In this document: piece after piece, positions 33,822 through 44,603 of the stretch
How positions within the stretch are numbered: the stretch's first letter is position 1
How the letters are laid out: every line of letters begins with the position of its first letter
DNA from: Gonocerus acuteangulatus
Lineage: Eukaryota > Arthropoda > Insecta > Hemiptera > Coreidae
Assembly (NCBI GenBank): GCA_946811695.1
Contig: OX328123.1
Span: forward strand, 32,243,873-32,307,872
Direction: 5' to 3'
Length of the DNA: 64,000 bases
Program-made: the position numbers and the translations under genes
Notes under the pieces: generated by a model
Database searches by the model: none
What the model was told of the DNA's origin: nothing
What the model saw: only the letters and a program-made list of their open reading frames with translations

Positions 33822-34544
33822 GACTCTACCTCTTTCTCCTTCAAGTCGTATAATAGACAAACATTCATGAATAATATCTAGAAATCCTTTAGGGATTTAA
33901 GTCTGATCCACCCGTATATTTGAGATATTGGATGAATTATGATTTTGAATTGCGGATTCTCCCCTTAGCTTTATCCTCCACCCTCCGTGAGTCATCTCCT
34001 GAAGTGCATTCTTGAGTCAGGGCCCCCCACCATTTTCAAAGCAATAAATTTAACCTCTCCCCTCCCCCTTGGGCACATTCCTCGCCTTCTAAGGTCTAAT
34101 TGTTCCTTATGCATTCCAGTAACACAAAGGCCCACTTTATGGGGCTATTAGTTTTTGACAGTAAACGAAAATATTCAGTTAAAAGAACTCAGGAACTTGA
34201 GACTTTAACAGTTTCAACATCATGCTTATTCCTGGAGTGAATTAAATACTCTGAATAGATATTGTTAATACTTTTCTGAGCTAAGACCAGCGTCCCATTA
34301 TGAAAGTTTTATAATCCACGAGTTGTTAGTTTAGTTTTTACAGTCCACGAGACAGAAACTAGAGGTACCTGATTCTTGCCCGTACTACACAGACAAGAAT
34401 GGAATTTTGTGAATAGCCCTGAATGTAAATCCTGAACATACTCAGAACCACTTCTGCTTTTGGTGCTTTAGAACTAATACATTTACGAAATCTCGAATTA
34501 GAGTTTTCGAACTATGTACTTATAAAGTTATCTGATTTCTACCC
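33741..34544. other. No gene seen; (TC)n(AC)n at 33788-33822
   Basis: A compound TC/AC microsatellite followed by pyrimidine-rich and AT-rich DNA. No supported frame. Confidence 0.6.
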
Positions 34545-34626
34545 GATAGTGGGAATCGAACACACGACCCTTGACAGGGAGTGTTAAGTGCTCACGCCTT
34601 AACCCTCACGGCTACCGAGCCTCCAA
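34545..34626 (-). repeat. SINE-B tRNA-like head
   Basis: Minus strand: 'ggctcggtagccgtgagg' (box A region), 'gcacttaacactccctgtca', 'agggtcgtgtgttcgattcc' (box B). The SINE-B body is missing or decayed. Confidence 0.65.
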
Positions 34627-35049
34627 ATAATCCGGATTATAAATTAGCTATTAATTTATTCTGTATTCTGATGTTCGTAATTCTCTAAGGAAATAAATAA
34701 GTTGAGGCTGCTGACATTATTTTCAGCGTGTCATAGTGATGAGTGCCAGGATCAGCCATCAGTCATGTTGTACGTGAGGTAGGAATGTGGCTGAGACTGG
34801 TGTGTCCTATATACCCCTTGGCATTTCGATGCTCCTTTAAGAACTCAACCCTCACCGGCAAACCCTCAAAGGCCAACTGACGATTTTTTCCCGAACTGTC
34901 GGCGGTCTTACTATATACCTCTTACCTCTTTCTTCGACTTCCTGAAGGTTTGCCTCTTTGCTACGCTTTGGAGATATTTTCGAATAAATTAATGTAGCTT
35001 TTGAGTTGGTCCTATCGACAGAATTATTGAACAATTTCTTGAAATAGTT
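34627..35049. other. No gene seen
   Basis: AT-rich to balanced sequence. The 60-codon frame 34852-35034 (minus) shows no domain. Confidence 0.45.
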
Positions 35050-35190
35050 ATGTTCTACTGCTCAAACAGCCTTGCATAATCTTATCTTTCATCTTCATGC
35101 AACACAGCTAATGCAAGGTCCGAGCACGACCTTCTCTTGCAGGTGGACGGCTGAATGACTCTCTGGCATTTGTAACTAAAGGAAGAGAGA
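35050..35190 (-). repeat. Dispersed repeat D, copy 2
   Basis: The minus strand matches 15100-15240 in order: 'aaatgccagagagtcatt', 'gccgtccacctgca', 'gataagattatgcaaggctg'. Confidence 0.65.
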
Positions 35191-35238
35191 GACACTTACA
35201 GGACCTAATAGGAATAACGAGTATCGATAATATATATT

Positions 35239-35735
35239 CAGGGTGTATTGCAAGTTAATGACAATACTTCAGGGTGTGAAAATAGTCAAAAAATGTAGTT
35301 TAACAAGACACATTTCTATCTCACTCCGTTCCAGACTGTGGTTTTTGTAGTACAACTCCAATTTTCTCTCCTTGTACAATTTATTTTCAACATGTCCGAA
35401 ATCAGCATTAAATTCGCTCTAAGAATAATTCACATTCAAAGTTCACAATTATCCCATTCAAACCGTAATATCAATTAAAAAAAGTAGACAGTTATGAAAG
35501 CCTCAGGTTAGCGACAACTTTCCGAAAATCACTACTCTTCCAAATAAAATCCTGCAGGCTGCCGAATCTCACAAAAGTTGTAAAATTTAATCAGCTTTCC
35601 AACCGTATACTCCTAACTGAGATTACCTCTCAATTTCATAGTGTAATTGGAATTCTAGAGTGAAAACCCATCGAATAAATAAAAGTAATATTATGTATAT
35701 TTTCATGATATCAGATATAAATGAAAATTATTCTT
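35239..35735 (+). repeat. Truncated CAGGGTGTATTGCAAG element
   Basis: Left end 'cagggtgtattgcaagttaa' beside a short TA stretch, then 'gacaatacttcagg', 'caaaaaatgtagtt' and the interior shared with 22605-22995. The right inverted end is not found. Confidence 0.65.
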
Positions 35736-36794
35736 GATTTATTAGTCCTTTCCTCGAAAGTGTTGATTTCCTTGCTTTGAACGGTTCATTACCTTTGTTC
35801 TCCTCACTTTTTTATTGTTTGTTGTTTTGATAATTGTTTTTAGCATTAAAATGAATTTCCTGATAAAAAATTAGATAGAATTTTTGGTTGTTTGGGATAG
35901 AGCTTTTTGAGCATAAGTTGAAGAGGCCGAGTGAGTAATTTCCGTTTCTACAGACACTCAGTACATAATGGCTCCTAAATCTCACATATCTTCAAAATTT
36001 CATGAGAGGAGTTTATAAAGTTTTTACAAAATATTAAGTACACTTATTCTAAATGAAACCAGAGAGTTATGGAAAAACGCTAGGATTAGGACTTTTCTAA
36101 CATTATGTGTTGAATTTCTTCTTTATTAGTCGTGTCTTTTTAATTTGTTAGGAATGTTTTACATTTTCTCAGTAGTTGGGAGTAATTTCGAACCTTGTAG
36201 TAGAAGGATGAGTGTTCATGAAGTCAGAACATTACATAGATTTAGCTGGTAGGAAATGAGAAAGATTTCTATTCCTTTTTCCATTACAGGAAAGATCTAG
36301 TTCAAAGAGCAATTATTTTAATGAAAACGTAGAAAGGAGAAACAAGACTGCAATTACCTGGGGTTATTATACTCAAACTTAATCCCGCCATTTCATAATT
36401 ATATTTTTTTGCTCTTGTCACTCCGCTCCATTTTCGCCGGCAGTAAAACAGCTCAACGATGTGCTCCTTGCACGCCATCTGTCGGAGGTTTCTTGGGCAT
36501 GAGTGTTGCTTATAGCCCACACACCATCACTCTGGCCCGTCATCTACACACTCCGTCCACTCCGTTTTTGTCTTTATTAGCTTTGGAGTTATTACTTTTT
36601 CGATTTGAACGATTTTATTTTGCTTTGGGATACTCAAAAACCCAGCATTGGATTCTTCTTCCTGCCTGACTTAATACTTTTATGTTGGCAGGCTTTCATA
36701 CTTCTTGTAGTTAACAAATTCACAATTAAAAGCCTTAGAACATAAGCGATGTAAGTCAACATAAATTAAATGTTTGACTTTAGTGATTGAAAAT
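35736..36794. other. No gene seen; weak HINE-like body at the start
   Basis: 35780-35990 has 'gagtaatttccgtttct' and similar words of the HINE-like body but is strongly diverged. The 86-codon frame 36409-36669 and its minus-strand partner 36302-36520 have no recognisable domain. Confidence 0.4.
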
Positions 36795-36795
36795 A

Positions 36796-36882
36796 CTAGC
36801 AATCCTGGGATCTCTGTAGTCTAATGGCTTGAACGCTGGATTCTCATGCAAGAGATGTGGGCTCGAGTCCCACCTGTGAGAG
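36796..36882 (+). repeat. tRNA-derived SINE head
   Basis: 'gggatctctgtagtctaatg' (box A region) and 'gtgggctcgagtcccacc' (box B) spaced as in a tRNA. The acceptor stem does not pair, so this is not called a tRNA gene. It is closest to the SINE-A head. Confidence 0.6.
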
Positions 36883-36922
36883 CGTGACGTTTTTCAGAAA
36901 TGTGCTCACTAAAACAAAAAAA

Positions 36923-37010
36923 GTCCGACTCGCAGGAACTGCAGCATCTTAGCGCGGTTCCGTTCATGTCCCTAGTGCCATTTGATAAGCTTAGAAAAGA
37001 AATAAACTTT
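36923..37010 (-). repeat. HINE-like 3' end, minus strand
   Basis: Minus strand: 'gcttatcaaatggcactagg', 'gaacggaaccgcgctaagat', 'gctgcagttcctgcgagtcg'. Same 3' end as at 4640-4682 and 22086-22122. It may be the displaced 3' end of the minus-strand copy that starts at 43742, with PLE and other DNA inserted between (inference). Confidence 0.65.
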
Positions 37011-37026
37011 TTTTTTTATATATCTC

Positions 37027-37317
37027 GTGAAAATTGTCAAAATCCTCTCGAACATCTCGAATAAAAGTGATATTAAGGCGTCAGGGACACCGACAGTAGC
37101 TAACTTTTACACAGAAGCGGAAATTACAGAATCTGGCTCTCATTCTAAAGCAAAGCTCTATAAATCAATACAAAATATGCCTAATAAAGCCTTTCTAGAG
37201 GATACAGAAGCATCCTCCTGCTCCTCCTGCAGCCCCTCCCGAAATTTTGAATTGATGATAAAAACTTCTCGTAAAACCCTTAAAAATAAATTAAATAAGT
37301 TGAGAGGAGATCGTTGA
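37027..37317 (+). pseudogene. Unrecognised 96-codon frame next to a PLE terminal repeat
   Basis: An open frame rich in Ser and Lys with a Cys/Ser-rich centre ('SSCSSCSPS') and a C-terminal 'KTLKNKLNKLRGDR'. Its last codons ('agaggagatcgttgacc') are the same bases found at the outer edge of the PLE terminal repeat at 4560-4590, so it may be a residue of a PLE leader or upstream frame. No domain recognised. Confidence 0.25.
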
Positions 37318-37480
37318 CCGTAGATGATGCAAGGTAGGGATTGTCGGGGTTCGGTCACTGCTACTTAATAAAACTACATTTTATCATAAAAATGGTTTTA
37401 TTGTGCCGACGTTTCGGCTTGAACTTCAAGCCTTCATCAGGGCTGTAAGAAACAAGTAGGACGGATGTAATACTGAAATA
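37318..37480 (-). mobile_element. Penelope-like element terminal repeat with ribozyme
   Basis: Nearly identical to 4215-4335 and its outer edge. On the minus strand it reads ribozyme, then 'aataaaaccatttttatgat', then 'aagtagcagtgaccgaac'. Confidence 0.75.
37404..37446 (-). ncRNA. Hammerhead ribozyme motif (PLE type), minus strand
   Basis: Complete core on the minus strand: CTGATGA (37434-37440), 8-bp inverted repeat stem II, GAAA (37412-37415), ACGU minimal stem III, cleavage triplet GTC (37408-37410), GCC/GGC base of stem I. Identical in the core to the copy at 4282-4323. Confidence 0.8.
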
Positions 37481-37481
37481 T

Positions 37482-37530
<49 letters not shown>

Positions 37531-37566
37531 TATACTTTTTCTTCCATTGTTGACCTTAAACTTCAA
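37481..37566. repeat. CA/(TA)n microsatellite and spacer
   Basis: (CA)n at 37482-37495, (TA)n at 37496-37525, then a short AT-rich link. Confidence 0.85.
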
Positions 37567-37993
37567 TATACTTGTTTTTTTGTAGCCAATAGGTCATAAA
37601 AACACTCCTTTGACTTCCTGTATTTTATTATTTTCACCCTAACCGGTTTCGAGCTATTCTGCTCCTCCTCAAAGGGTATTTCATTCGATGGTCATTTCCC
37701 ATCACGTACATTTATATAAAGTATTTTTAATATTGCATAGCAATATGCGTCTCAGGGTTATGATAAGGATACTATAAGGATAAGGATACTAGTGTTTCAT
37801 AACCCTGAGACGCATATTGCTATGCAATATTAAAAATACTTTATATAAATGTACGTGATGGGAAATGACCATCGAATGAAATACCCTTTGAGGAGGAGCA
37901 GAATAGCTCGAAACCGGTTAGGGTGAAAATAATAAAATACAGGAAGTCAAAGGAGTGTTTTTATGACCTATTGGCTACAAAAAAACAAGTATA
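37567..37993. repeat. Perfect inverted repeat, 197-bp arms, PLE terminal repeat with hammerhead-like motifs
   Basis: Arms 37567-37763 and 37797-37993 appear identical in inverted orientation around a 33-bp spacer. Each arm contains 'gaggaggagcagaatagctc' then 'gaaaccggttaggg': a TTGAGGA / stem II (GAGC/GCTC) / GAAA / ACC-GGU order that resembles a PLE hammerhead with C3 changed to U. The PLE coding remnant (38434-39325, minus) lies just to the right, so this is probably its terminal repeat duplicated head to head, a known PLE arrangement. Confidence 0.75.
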
Positions 37994-38433
37994 CATATAT
38001 ATATATATATATATATATGCCTACATACACAAATACACATACATATATGGAAAAAGACAAAACATAAAATACTAGAACATAATATATAGAAGAACAATGT
38101 GCTCTAGAAGTGTTTGGATAATTAGGAAAACAGATATAAGAATAACAGATTACATATTAGATTAGATATAAGAATAACAATATGGGCTTACCGATGGGAA
38201 GATAGACAACTATTCCTCACAAATGCGGGATCATTTCTGACAGTTAATACAGGGAAACATAGGAAGAAAGGAGTTGGTGAGGGGGGGGGGTTCTGGACCA
38301 CCCAATGGACAGAGAACATAGAAGATGAAAGAAAGAGCGGCGAAGCACAGTAAGGGGTCATAAAGTCATAAAATGTTGTGTTAATGGAAAGGGAGGCAGG
38401 TATAAAGGGCTATATTGCAGGCGGTATATGGGA
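37994..38433. other. PLE 3' untranslated region (minus strand), with TA tract
   Basis: Lies between the stop codon of the PLE frame and its terminal repeat. Contains (TA)n at 37996-38020, a duplicated 'atataagaataacaat' stretch near 38140-38180 and a G10 run at 38281. No frame. Confidence 0.55.
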
Positions 38434-39325
38434 TTAGGATGGAGTTTTTAATAAATGGAAGATGTTGGAGTAGGTAGAGGAGATGACTTCTTTGTCAATT
38501 TTGTCATTAACTGGGTTATTTTCTAGGTGGATAAAAATTGATTCGGAAAGGAGGCGTTTGTCTTCGTTGGATTCAGTGGAAAGGATGGAGTATTGGTCAA
38601 AACCAAAGTCATGTCTGTGATGGCATGTCTAGTTAAAGCTGTCTTTATGTCTTTATTCCGTATATCGTTTTTGTGGTTGTTGATACGTTTCCTTACTGGG
38701 TTTTTAGTCTGTCCAATGTACGCACTATTGCAGTTGGGTGTGATGCAAGGGATTCTGTAGACTACATTGGTCCTGTCTTTTTTTGGGATAGGGTCTTTAA
38801 GAGTCGTATGTAAGTTTTTTAGTTTGTTCTGTGTCGATAGTCCTAGTTTTAGAGTGGGGAATGTATCGCGTAGGGATTTTTGGATTTTTTCTGTGAGGTT
38901 TGGGATATATGGGAGGCCTCTGAATTGAGGGACAATATTGTCTTGGGTAGTGGGGATGGGTTTAGGGTTATTAAAAGAATTTATGAGACGGGTGATAATG
39001 TTGGTAGGAAATCCATTGGTAGTAAGAATATCGAGGAGTCGGGATTTGTTGGCAGGGTGAAATTTGGTATCGGATAGGGAGAGGGCTCGATTTATTAGGT
39101 TGCTGGCAGTATTGAGGATTTGGTGTTTGGGGTGTGAGGAAAGGTAATGGAGAAGTCGTCCCGAGTAAGTGGGTTTGGTATACCAATCAGTGGATATAGA
39201 GCCGTCTGTATTTCTTATAAGGAGTATGTCAAGGAAGGAAGGGAGTTGTTAGTTTCGGTCTCGATGGTGAATATTAACCGGGGGTGGTAGGAGTTAAAGG
39301 CTGTTAGAATTTCTAGCCCTACCTT
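38434..39325 (-). pseudogene. Penelope-like retroelement: RT C-terminus plus GIY-YIG endonuclease, truncated and frameshifted
   Basis: Minus-strand translation, ending at the stop 38434-38436, gives in order: 'ILTAFNSYHPRL', 'FTIETETNNSLP', 'FLDILLIRN..GS..TDWYTK', 'YSSHPKHQ'-type text (read as 'YLSSHPKHQ'), 'NFPTN'-like linker and then the endonuclease 'VVYRIPC...C...YIGQTK' ... 'R..NH'. The GIY-YIG core is read here as A-Y-I-G-Q-T. These are the thumb region of PLE reverse transcriptase followed by its C-terminal GIY-YIG nuclease, which nicks the target DNA for reverse transcription. Frameshifts lie near 39235 and 38620. The RT fingers and palm are missing (5' end at about 39325), so it is dead. 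It has no methionine start. Confidence 0.88.
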
Positions 39326-39477
39326 AAATTAAATAAGATCACTTAGTTCATAAAACATATTTTATTTTACGTGTAATAGCGTTTTAGTTGCCTAAAACTA
39401 TTCCAAGCTCTAAATATTTAGTATTCCATACCCTGGAAATGGTCTCAGCCCCCCCCCCGAAATTGTTTTTATATACG
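39326..39477. repeat. C-rich MITE fragment (TGGGCGTA family)
   Basis: Follows 52510-52690 in order: 'aaattaaataagatcactta', 'gcgtaata'-like, 'ctattccaag', 'tagt.ttccata', C-run, 'gaaatt', 'atatacgccca'. The left end has been lost at the junction with the PLE. Confidence 0.6.
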
Positions 39478-40799
39478 CCCATGTACAGAAGGATCAAGAA
39501 GAAGTACACAAGATTCAGTAGAATACCCTGCCTAATATAGCCTATATAGAATAATATGCCGAATAAAACCTATCTAGTAAATACACAAGGACAAATAAAA
39601 GTCTTGACGAATAACAAGTCAAGAAAATATTTAACAAAATAAAACAAAGTTTAGTTGCCCAACTACAATAGAATAATATACCTAATTAAGTCTATGGAGT
39701 AGACACAAATGGACCAAAAACAAGTCTTGTGGAATATTGTTTTTTTTCTAATTAAATACTTTTTATCAATATTTAGTATATAACCTTTGTTGAAAACTAT
39801 TGATTGCTAATTGATGAATCGGTTTACAACTAAGTAGTCTTTATGAATATTTAGTATATAACCTTATGTTTGGATCTGAGTTTTTGGGGTGCTCTCCGCC
39901 TAGGCTTTGTATTTGTGTCGGCAGATACCTGGAGTATATTTACAGCTCTTGAGGATTAACTCTTAGCAGGTAAATTTCCTGCGGCCCCCTTGTTTCTACG
40001 GGCATTGAACCGCCATATTCGCTCATAGTATCTAACCGTTGTGAAGTTTATTTTTTGGATTTAGGACTTAATATACATATGTAGACTAAATCATAGCAAG
40101 AAGTAATCCTCCGTCGTCGGTTCTTAACTATGTAGACTCGCTAATGTTATCCAATCTTAGATACATCGTATTTAAAATCCACAACAAAAACACGACATTT
40201 CATCAGAATCCCCTGCTGAATAAAACTTATATAGAATAATATGCAAAATAAAGCCTATCTAGTGCATAAAAATAGAGGAAAAAAGCCGTTCGTGGTGGTA
40301 GAAAATCTTAAAAGTATTTCGCTCTGAAATCTCCGAAATATTGTCACTAATTTTACGTATCCTGTTTTATAGCCAAATAGATTTATATTCTATAATCAAT
40401 AAGAAAAACCTACTAACAATAAAAAACTATGGGTAACAGATGAAAATAGGGAATACCAAGAATAATTCTAAAGAACGAAATCAACACCAGTACTGTAATC
40501 TAGATATTCATACGGCATCTTCGAATTCTAACAAACTAAATATTGATTCTAATTATACGTATCCTGTTTTATTGACAAATACATTTGACTACTATAAGCA
40601 ATTAAAAACACTAGGGAATATGCCAAAGAACTCGGAGTAGGAGCCTCGACAGTTTCAAGACATTTGAAGGAAATCGACAAATCCAAAACTGACATTTCAT
40701 ACGGTACAGCCTGATATATTTTTAACAATGAATTGTTTTTCTTATTTTAATTAATCTGTTTTATTGTCAAATACATTATCCAACTTTAAGCAATTAAAA
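39478..40799. other. No gene seen; weakly repeated AT-rich DNA
   Basis: A motif of the type 'atagaataatatgc.gaataaa.cctatctag' recurs near 39545, 39668 and 40230. From about 40300 on, words of the HINE-like 3' body in minus orientation appear ('acgtatcctgttttat', 'agcaattaaaaa'). No supported frame. Confidence 0.4.
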
Positions 40800-41199
40800 A
40801 ATAACAAGGAATAAAAACAAACAAAAAGAACCGTTCGAATAAACGAAACCAATTACTTCAAAGTTTAAGCACTTATATCTCCGATTGACATAGCCTAATC
40901 AAAAATTGTTTTAGAATCTTTTTTGTAGAACATTTAGTAAGCTTTCGCATGGTAACCCTCCGTTTACCAATATTCCTAACCGTCTTCGAGATATTAGGGA
41001 ATGTATACGAAGTTCCCAAAACATTTCATGTCTGTTAATAAAATATTTTATTCTAATCCTTCCTTAGCTCCAAACGTAACCAAAATTTTAACATATTAGT
41101 GTTGATAAAATTCAAACATGCAGAAAATGTTTCAACTGAATCCCATAATTTTAAGTATCAAAGTCAAAGACAAAAAGAACAGTTCGAATAGGCGAAATC

Positions 41200-41211
41200 A
41201 ATCACTTTAAA
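41200..41211. other. 12-bp target site duplication (left) of nested LINE
   Basis: 'aatcactttaaa', repeated at 42897-42908 (the first A could belong to the poly-A). The uninterrupted order is kept in the related body near 3955-3975. Confidence 0.85.
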
Positions 41212-41604
41212 CAGTCAGCTGTTTGGCCCTGGTTGCTAGTGACGCTTACTAATTTTCAGTGCTTCTTTTTTTCAATTTTAAGTGGTTTTTTCTTTAAATT
41301 TCTTTTAATATTTATTAAGAATAGTTTCATTTAATTGTTTAGATTAAGCTTATGTAGTTTTTTCACCTAGTAATAGCTTATGAGGGAAGATATTTGATAT
41401 TGAAGTTTGCTAACCTGAAGCTAGAGGAGGAGCCAGCTCCATTGTTGGGACAGGAGGCTGCCTTCAATTGTTTCTTCAGCTTCTTCACTCAGGGAGTAGA
41501 CTTTACATTATAGACATTTCATTTTATTTTTGATTTTCATCATTTTTTCTTGTATTTATATTTAATTTATTTTAGTCTTGTTAATATAAAGTACATCTTA
41601 CTCC

Positions 41605-41757
41605 ATGGATATGGAAAATAATATAATTATTGAACCTAAACCCCCAGATCCTGGGGTTTCTTCAATAAATAGCTTTAAATTTGAGTTACCACCCGGTAAA
41701 AAATTTCTTGTTATGACCTTAGCCCCTAATAGAGAAAAGAAAACCTTTCGCAAATAA
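41605..41757 (+). pseudogene. Start of LINE first ORF (truncated, about 50 codons)
   Basis: ATG at 41605 opens a frame beginning 'MDMENNIIIEPKPP' that ends at a stop at 41755-41757, just before the deletion junction. Its position after a 5' UTR suggests the N-terminus of the retrotransposon's gag-like ORF1. No CCHC knuckle is left. Confidence 0.55.
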
Positions 41758-41768
41758 TAAATCTAGTG

Positions 41769-42073
41769 TCCAATCGTGGAGGTCATCGGTGCGCCGGACG
41801 AGAAGGGAGGAAATTGTTATAACCCGTCTTCGTATAGGCCACACGAAAGTTACTCACTCATATCTAATGTCAAGGGAAGATCCACCGATGTGTGAAGTTT
41901 GTGGCACAATCATAACAGTCAAGCATATTCTTCTAGACTGCCAATCATACGTCATGGAAAGACAATTAAATCAACTAGGGACAACAATTGATGAAATTAT
42001 AGGCAATGATTCAACAAATTTAACAAAATTGATAAAATTCTTAAAATCAACTGGTTTATTCGATAATTTATAG
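41769..42073 (+). pseudogene. LINE polyprotein C-terminal tail
   Basis: Encodes 'RLRIGHTKVTHSYLM', C-x2-C ('CEVC') and 'TVKHILLDC', the His/Cys-containing tail after RNase H in I/Jockey-group elements, ending in 'FLKSTGLFDNL' and a stop at 42071-42073. Same tail type as 22123-22395 but a different family. Probably never expressed from this copy in any useful form. Confidence 0.75.
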
Positions 42074-43495
42074 CTTTAGTAATTTTGATTTCAATATAAA
42101 ATTAGTTTGAATGAGGAGCGATTCGGGGTGGAGATGTGGTGGCGTCCGGGGGCTTTGCATCGGCCTCTAGACCAGAGCGGTCCCAGCCATGGTGGGATGT
42201 GGTGGGTACTAAGGAAGCCATGCTGTGTAAACCCGGCACATCCCACGACTCATGCCTGTAAGAGTCTCAACATAGACTCCAAGAGAGAGCTAGTGCTGGG
42301 TCCTCGGGCTGTCCTCTGCTCCTCTACTTCGGATCGTTCTTCTCACCTCACCTTTATTTATTTTCATTTTCTAATTATTTATTTACTTATGTTTTTTCTA
42401 AACAAGTAAAGAAAATTATATATAGAATACTCAATTGACTCCAGCAAAAATACTAACTTTCATAAATAATTTAGTTTTGTAAATGCGAAACAGCAATATT
42501 TACAATGTCTCTTCGGTGAGGTGTAGCTTCTCTCCTTATCTGTGGCCTGGGTTCCGCCGGGTTCGGTCCTGCCGTGGCATCGCTGTACTCTCTGGACTGT
42601 CACAGTCCCGGGCTCTTGGTTAAGTTTCCCCTCATGAAGCATTTTTACAAGGAGAGCAGTGCAACGGTGTCGCGGTGGTTCTGGACTCGAACGGTGTCCG
42701 TTCCGCGATGTGGGTGGAAGGCTTTTAGATTTTCTTTTTAAATTATTTTTCCCTTCCTGATTTCAATTCTTCATTTTCCATATAATCAACTTTAAAGAGT
42801 ATATTTACATTGATTTAAGAAACTCCTTCCTTTGTTGGGTGCCCATGACCTCCCACGGTTGAATACACCCTTCCAAACAATAAAAAAAAAAAAAAAATCA
42901 CTTTAAAGTTTTAAGCACTTATTTCTCCGATTGACATCGCCTAATCAAAACTTTCATTAGAACCTTTTTTTTAGAGCATTTAGTAAGCTTTCTAATGGTA
43001 TTCTTCCGTTTCCCAAATTCTCGAATTTTTTCGAGATATTAAGGAAAGTATACAAAGTTACCAAAACTTTTTTATGCCTGATAATAAAATATTTTATTCT
43101 AACCCTTCCTTAACTCCAAACGCAACCAAAATTTCAACATATAGTTTTAATGAAAGTAGAACATGCAGTAAATGTTTCAACTGAATCCCATGATTCTAAG
43201 TACCCAAACCAAAAACGTCATTCAAAATTTTTTTTTTCAGTTTTCTCGAAAACGGTTAAAGCTATCGCATTGAAAATGGTTCCCCCAAGAAGCCTATAAA
43301 AAGAGTACTTACAAGCTTATGAACTCAAAAACGTAAGCGTTACGATTTTTTTTGCGCGAATTTCGCCCCAAACGCCATCTTGCAGTGGGCGGATTTTGCT
43401 GGTTAACGAACTTGACCTTTTAAATTGGACGACAGATTTTTGTACCAAATTTCATCAAAATCGGACCATCAGGGAAGCCAGAAATGAGCGAACAG

Positions 43496-43499
<4 letters not shown>

Positions 43500-43548
<49 letters not shown>

Positions 43549-43569
43549 TATACATATAGATATAGATAT

Positions 43570-43609
<40 letters not shown>

Positions 43610-43610
43610 T
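43500..43610. repeat. (TA)n microsatellite inside HINE-like element
   Basis: TA dinucleotides with 'aaataaa' and (TAGA) interruptions. The two opposing Tyr-Ile frames across it are artefacts. Confidence 0.95.
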
Positions 43611-43834
43611 TGAACCACCGTTATTTTCGGTCTCTAGGAGTTCTGAAACGCGAGATTTTCTTGTCGGCACTTCCGGATTGTTTCATTTTATCAACCTTAT
43701 AAGCGGGGTTCCTCCCTATGGGGGAGGGAGGAACCGCGCTAAAAACCCTGCTACACCGTGGGTCTTTAAAAATGTTGGTGACCTGTAGCTAGCTCGGCGC
43801 TATTATGTCCCTCCTATGCCTTGATAGACGTATA

Positions 43835-44148
43835 CTTTTAGCACGAATGAATGTTTGAAAATGTGGACTAATAAGCTGGAGGCCTGAGTTCAAATCTCGA
43901 GCAAGCACTAAAGATTTTTTCTTCAAGGGTCTTCGTTCACGGGTTGAATTCGGCCTCCCTGACCGTCCCTAGGCCAACCCAGCCTTTAATTAATTTAATA
44001 ATGGGTACCTTGGGTAAGGGGAAAATCAGGCGGCCGGAGCATAGTACTGACCACACTATCTCCCTAGTGTGCCGTATGGTCATGAATTAGATACCTCTAT
44101 AGTATCTGCCCCTCAAGGCCCTCGTGGCCTGTTACGGGACTGATTTTC

Positions 44149-44150
<2 letters not shown>
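43835..44150 (+). repeat. Candidate tRNA-like SINE, family E
   Basis: 'gtggactaataagctggagg' followed by box B-like 'tgagttcaaatctcg', then a long body: 'ggtaccttgggtaaggggaa', 'cggccggagcatagtactga', 'ccctagtgtgccgtatgg'. The layout (head, unique body) suggests a SINE. No second copy in this window, no target duplication found. Confidence 0.4.

Positions 44151-44151
<1 letters not shown>

Positions 44152-44219
<68 letters not shown>
44152..44219. repeat. (CA)n(TA)n compound microsatellite
   Basis: (CA)n to about 44188, then (TA)n to 44219. Confidence 0.95.
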
Positions 44220-44603
44220 GCTCCCTGGTCAATTTATAACTTGTCTAAATGTCTTCTGTTATTTGTGCGTGTCTGTGTTATTATTCTACGAATTCCTTCA
44301 TTTCATTTGGCTCTTATAATTACACTGTTCTGCACGAAAATCCTCCTTCAAACCAAAACATGCTTTCTTACTGTTTTCAAATGTGCGGAACACGAATTTG
44401 AAGTCAGATTCTGTCTATCACGCACAGTTTCTTGAAAAATTCTAGTTTTTTATCCAAAAATGTGAGTTTTTTGAAAATTTTACGAATTTTTTTGGCATCA
44501 AAACATAATGAAAAAAATTCAAAAGCCCGATAATTTTGAGCGCAATGAAGTATATTTGAACGAAAAAAAATTTGATGGGAATATTACAAGTGGTTGAAGA
44601 AAT

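Larger units (their letters stand above)
41212..42896 (+). mobile_element. Internally deleted non-LTR retrotransposon, 1.69 kb, with TSD and poly-A
   Basis: Begins 'cagtcagctgtttggccctg', ends in a 16-nt poly-A and is flanked by a 12-bp duplication. It holds a 5' UTR (41212-41604), the start of one frame (41605-41757) and, after a junction near 41765, the very end of the polyprotein plus a long 3' UTR (42074-42880). Everything between (rest of ORF1, endonuclease, RT, most of RNase H) is missing. Intact 5' and 3' ends with a missing middle mark it as a non-autonomous deletion derivative, not a 5'-truncated copy. Confidence 0.8.
40800..43742 (-). mobile_element. HINE-like element, minus strand, split by a LINE
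   Basis: Starting at 43742 and reading leftwards: 'tagcgcggttcctccctcc' hairpin, 'gtgccgacaagaaaatctc' block, (TA)n (43500-43610), 'tccgattttgatgaaatttg' block, and body to 42897. After a retrotransposon insertion (41212-42896) the body continues at 41211 and then repeats its distal segment to about 40800. This shows the same internal duplication as copy 1. The true 3' hairpin is not here; one lies at 36923. Confidence 0.6.

Noticed and set aside
36796..36882. tRNA gene
   Set aside because: Box A and box B spacing fits but the acceptor stem does not pair. Called a SINE head.
40800..43742. Single contiguous element from 43742 to the 3' hairpin at 36923
   Set aside because: Plausible but the intervening PLE, MITE and AT-rich DNA break continuity. 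The 3' end could belong to another copy.
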